Assembly (NCBI GenBank): GCA_938016235.1
Contig: CALLPU010000020.1
Coordinates: forward strand, 1-8,449
Origin: an uncultured Granulosicoccus sp.
GTDB lineage: Bacteria; Pseudomonadota; Gammaproteobacteria; Granulosicoccales; Granulosicoccaceae
DNA length: 8,449 bases
Direction: 5' to 3'
The notes under the pieces were generated by a model, which was not told where the DNA came from, did not search any database, and was given only the letters and a program-made list of their open reading frames with translations. Position numbers and translations under genes: made by a program. Positions 6,304 to 8,449 of the stretch are shown here, piece after piece (the first letter of the stretch is position 1; the number at the start of each line of letters is the position of its first letter).

Positions 6304-6318
6304 GGTTTGAATATTGGC

Positions 6319-7245
6319 TCAGGCGGCTCGTCCCAAATCGCTGGCGGGAAAGTGATCCGCCGCAGGCGCATCGATTTTTTCAGCCTTGCGTGCCTTCTTG
6401 TCGTCATACATACGCGAGTCCGCCTCCTGCAGCACGACTTCCATGGACATTCCAGGGCGTGAGGTTGCCATGCCGATACTGCATCCCAGTTTGTGTACGC
6501 CATCACTTGTGGCTATGGGCGAATTGAACAGATCACGTACATCCTGGGCGATAGTGATGGCTGCACGTTGATCGGCTTCAGGCAGAACGATAACGAATTC
6601 GTCACCGCCCCACCGGATCAGCACGCAGTCATCTGACAGTATGGCTTTAAGCCGCAGTGAGACGGCAACCAGTATCTCATCACCGATGGCATGTCCGTAG
6701 GAATCGTTAACCGCCTTGAACCCATCCAGATCCAGAAACAGAATGGAGGCGGGTAGTTCTGAATCTGTTTTGTCGAGCCTGGCTATGGTCTCGTTGCCGT
6801 GCTTCCTGTTTGACAGACCCGTTAGCTCATCGTGTGTCGCCTGGTGGCTAAGGCTTTGTTGATCTCGGCGCCGCTGGCGTGTTTCCTCTACGCTGGCGTG
6901 TGCGATGTGTTCCACCGCCGCCGTGATACGCGCGATATCGTCCTTGTGCGAAGGAATCTGTGCGCTCATGGAAGGCCTGTAAGCCAGTTGTTCGGCGCTG
7001 GTCCTGGCCTGGTTGAGGCGTCGCAATGTGGGATAGAGGCCCAGGCGCCAGGTGAGCAGCAGTGCCGTGATATTGATGAGTGCAACGAGCCCGAGGGTTA
7101 TGGGCGTTGCAGCGGGAGCTTCCGTGTCATTCACAGAATTCAGAACCGTCAGAGCAGCGTAGCTTGACGCAACCAGAACGCTAACGTTGAACAACAGCCA
7201 CAAGGTGAGGCGAACGTGCAGGGGAGCCAATAGGCGCTTGATCAT
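6319..7245 (-). CDS. Membrane-anchored GGDEF diguanylate cyclase
   Basis: The enzyme would condense two GTP into cyclic di-GMP at the inner membrane. From ATG at 7245 the protein has 308 residues: transmembrane helix 1 at about 12-35, a short periplasmic loop, helix 2 at about 48-68, a charged helical linker (70-135), then the GGDEF domain. The domain entry motif HDELTGLSNR is at 138-147, the metal and substrate region LDLDGFKAVND at 171-181, and the intact GGDEF signature at 213-217. The inhibitory RxxD site upstream of GGDEF is not preserved (the stretch reads LSDDCVLIRW), so product inhibition at that site is unlikely. The frame stays open upstream to 7599, but that part lies opposite the EamA gene and lacks recognisable protein features. 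No GTG or TTG occurs in frame between 7245 and 7318, so 7245 is the best start. There is no EAL domain or sensory fold in the short periplasmic loop. Confidence 0.9.
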   Translation of the reverse strand: MIKRLLAPLHVRLTLWLLFNVSVLVASSYAALTVLNSVNDTEAPAATPITLGLVALINITALLLTWRLGLYPTLRRLNQARTSAEQLAYRPSMSAQIPSHKDDIARITAAVEHIAHASVEETRQRRRDQQSLSHQATHDELTGLSNRKHGNETIARLDKTDSELPASILFLDLDGFKAVNDSYGHAIGDEILVAVSLRLKAILSDDCVLIRWGGDEFVIVLPEADQRAAITIAQDVRDLFNSPIATSDGVHKLGCSIGMATSRPGMSMEVVLQEADSRMYDDKKARKAEKIDAPAADHFPASDLGRAA

Positions 7246-7318
7246 CGACAGTAAACCGGTTTGTCGGGCGTAAGCGTGTATCGGCTGCGCCAGGGAAGGA
7301 ATATAGTACTGGTCCGAC
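7246..7318. promoter_or_regulatory. Divergent spacer between the GGDEF and transporter genes
   Basis: This 73-bp gap holds a perfect 10-bp palindrome, AAACCGGTTT (7253-7262), 8 nt upstream of the GGDEF start, and TATAGT at 7302-7307, a possible rightward -10 box. No convincing -35 partner was seen. If that -10 is used, transcription would begin near 7314, which favours the GTG at 7337 over the TTG at 7319 as the transporter start. Confidence 0.3.
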
Positions 7319-8248
7319 TTGTCTGGTGATCCGCTTGTGAATCCGGTCCGCGGTATCGTTTTAAAAATCCTGTCTGTGTTTGTTTTTGTGACCATGTTCT
7401 CCTGTGTCAAGGCAACGGCTGAGCATGTGCCTCCCGGTGAGGCGGTGTTCTTTCGTTCGCTGTTCGCCATACCAGTGCTGATCATCTGGCTGGCGCAACG
7501 TGGAGAGTTTCCCGGCAAGCTAAAAGCGATTGATCCGATGGGCCATGTCTGGCGGGGTTTGATGGGTAGCTGCGCTATGGGGCTCGGCTTCCTGGCCATC
7601 GGCCTGTTACCCTTGCCGGAAGTGGTAGCGATCGGCTACACAGCACCTTTCATGGTGACAATACTGGCTGCCATGTTTCTGGGGGAGCAGATTCGTCTGG
7701 TCCGTTTTCTGGCACTGCTGCTGGGATTGACCGGCGTGGTGCTGGTTGTGTTGCCAAGGCTCACCACCCTGGATGCCGACATGGTCAGCGACATGGAGAC
7801 GATGGGTGTCATCGCCGCGTTGTCAGCGGCCGTGTTTTCAGCCTTGGCCCAGGTGTTTGCACGCAAGCTTGTCGCGACAGAAAGCACCGGCGCTATCGTG
7901 TTTTATTTTTCTTGCATGTCCAGCTTTCTGGCGCTGCTGACCCTGCCTTTTGGCTGGATACTGCCAACCGGTATGGAGTTGTTGTTGCTCGTGTCCGCCG
8001 GCTTGCTCGGTGGTGTTGGGCAGATTCTGCTGACCGAGAGCTACCGGTATGCAGAAGTGGCTGTCATAGCCCCGTTCGAATACAGCTCCATACTATTAGC
8101 CACTGCCCTTGGCTACTTCGTGTTCAGCGAAGTACCCACACGGCTCATGCTGTGCGGCGTGGCATTGATCATCACCGCAGGCGTCATCATTATTGTCAGA
8201 GAGCGGCGCCTTGGCATCGCGCGGGCGCCAAAAGCTGGTGTACTGTGA
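7319..8248 (+). CDS. EamA/DMT-family membrane transporter
   Basis: This is a drug/metabolite transporter of the ten-helix EamA type, probably an inner-membrane exporter of a small metabolite whose identity cannot be read. The 309 residues show the internal duplication typical of the family. The first half contains LKILSVFVFVTM (15-26), FRSLFAIPVLIIW (45-57), and APFMVTILAAMFLGEQ (109-124). The second half contains VIAALSAAVFSALAQ (164-178), GGVGQILLTESYRYAE (231-246) and APFEYSSILLATALG (251-265), ending in a last helix and a basic tail. The longest frame begins with TTG at 7319. GTG at 7337 gives the more typical N-terminus MNPVRGIVLK, and neither has a strong ribosome-binding site. It diverges from the diguanylate cyclase and shows no obvious link with the biosynthetic genes, though export of their product cannot be excluded. 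Confidence 0.9.
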   Translation: MSGDPLVNPVRGIVLKILSVFVFVTMFSCVKATAEHVPPGEAVFFRSLFAIPVLIIWLAQRGEFPGKLKAIDPMGHVWRGLMGSCAMGLGFLAIGLLPLPEVVAIGYTAPFMVTILAAMFLGEQIRLVRFLALLLGLTGVVLVVLPRLTTLDADMVSDMETMGVIAALSAAVFSALAQVFARKLVATESTGAIVFYFSCMSSFLALLTLPFGWILPTGMELLLLVSAGLLGGVGQILLTESYRYAEVAVIAPFEYSSILLATALGYFVFSEVPTRLMLCGVALIITAGVIIIVRERRLGIARAPKAGVL

Positions 8249-8266
8249 CCTTCAAAGCGTTCAAAC

Positions 8267-8364
8267 AGAGAGCCCCCTTTGGCGCTCAACAAGGCGCAGT
8301 TCGCCGGCAATGCTGATGCATTGGCAAGAACTGCAACGCAGTGGAGCGCCAACTGGGGCTCTCC
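8267..8364. repeat. Large nested inverted repeat (cruciform-like element)
   Basis: The outer arms at 8267-8290 and 8341-8364 are complementary at 20 of 24 positions. Inside, GCAGTTC (8296-8302) pairs with GAACTGC (8328-8334), and CAATGC (8308-8313) pairs with GCATTG (8318-8323) around a TGAT tetraloop. The whole 98-nt stretch could fold into one long interrupted hairpin on either strand. It starts 19 nt after the transporter stop. Reading frames are open on both strands through it, but none has features of a known protein. It may be a dispersed repeat, a structured RNA, or a 3' end stabiliser; there is no T-tract for a classical terminator. Confidence 0.6.
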
Positions 8365-8400
8365 CGAAGGGCGAACCGTCAAGCGCTCTTCCCCGTTGTT

Positions 8401-8439
8401 GCTTGCTCTTGGAGTATTCCAATACGCCTGCGAGCAAGC
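8401..8439. repeat. Second stem-loop at the right edge
   Basis: GCTTGCTC (8401-8408) and GAGCAAGC (8432-8439) form perfect 8-bp arms. Inside them TTGGA (8409-8413) and TCCAA (8418-8422) form a 5-bp stem with a GTAT loop. An alternative overlapping pairing of GTATT (8414-8418) with AATAC (8421-8425) is also possible. Together with the preceding element and a small CCCGAAGGG hairpin at 8363-8371, this makes 8267-8439 almost continuously self-complementary. The element may continue past the window. Confidence 0.55.
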
Positions 8440-8449
8440 GCCTAGGGGC

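Larger units (their letters stand above)
6191..6318 (-). promoter_or_regulatory. Upstream region of the leftward operon, with three inverted repeats
   Basis: This 128-bp non-coding stretch separates the dehydrogenase start from the GGDEF gene stop. On the minus strand TATACT at 6278-6273 matches a -10 box at 5 of 6 positions, but no good -35 is found 16-18 bp upstream. The putative -10 lies inside a perfect inverted repeat (6264-6281), with another just upstream (6289-6303). A third lies where the ribosome-binding site should be (6197-6209). This layout suggests a regulated promoter. The gene upstream reads in the same direction, so read-through from it is possible. Confidence 0.45.

Noticed and set aside
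7246..7599. N-terminal extension of the GGDEF protein by 118 residues
   Set aside because: This part lies opposite the well-supported EamA transporter gene and has low-complexity content unlike a domain. The ATG at 7245 starts directly before the first membrane helix.
8113..8382. Minus-strand reading frame of 89 codons at the end of the transporter gene
   Set aside because: It runs antisense through the transporter's coding end and the structured repeat. Its openness is explained by the composition of these, and no domain is visible.
8249..8449. Start of another protein gene on the plus strand
   Set aside because: Frames are open to the right edge, but there is no ribosome-binding site with a good start, and the sequence is dominated by inverted repeats. 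It remains possible if the gene is mostly beyond the window.

Overview
The window (about 8.4 kb, moderately GC-rich, densely packed) reads as a chromosomal segment of a Gammaproteobacterium. That assignment is an inference from protein style and operon packing; no rRNA, tRNA, phage or IS marker fixes the taxon. Eight protein genes are supported: one is cut by the left edge, the rest are complete. No transposase, integrase, CRISPR array or RNA gene was found.

Positions 1 to 6190 hold seven genes that look like one metabolic locus. Leftward from about 1640 lie a GTP cyclohydrolase II-like (RibA-type) protein and, overlapping its stop codon, a CDP-alcohol phosphatidyltransferase-like membrane enzyme that continues past base 1. 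Divergent from these, rightward from 1765, is a stand-alone RibD-type reductase without a deaminase domain. Facing it is a tight leftward operon transcribed from about 6190 to 2806: zinc-less MDR dehydrogenase, QueD/PTPS-fold protein, GT4 glycosyltransferase, class I SAM methyltransferase (spacings 27 nt, 9 nt, and an 8-nt overlap).

A plausible reading is that RibA-type chemistry opens GTP to a diaminopyrimidine ribosyl phosphate and the RibD-type reductase makes the ribityl form. The PTPS-fold protein, dehydrogenase, methyltransferase, glycosyltransferase and phosphatidyltransferase would then modify it or join it to sugar or lipid. The rest of a riboflavin operon (ribE, ribH, deaminase) is absent here, so this looks like a specialised pterin/flavin-like pathway rather than vitamin B2 supply. 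The product is unknown to me.

From 6319 to 8248 is a second, probably unrelated pair: a membrane-anchored GGDEF diguanylate cyclase (leftward) and a divergent EamA/DMT-family transporter (rightward). The last 200 bases carry no gene I can support but contain a large nested inverted repeat (8267-8364) and a second stem-loop (8401-8439).

Regulatory signals are modest. The intergenic regions at 1641-1764 and 6191-6318 contain several inverted repeats and share GTAAT/ATTAC half-sites, which may reflect co-regulation. Several genes appear to start with TTG.
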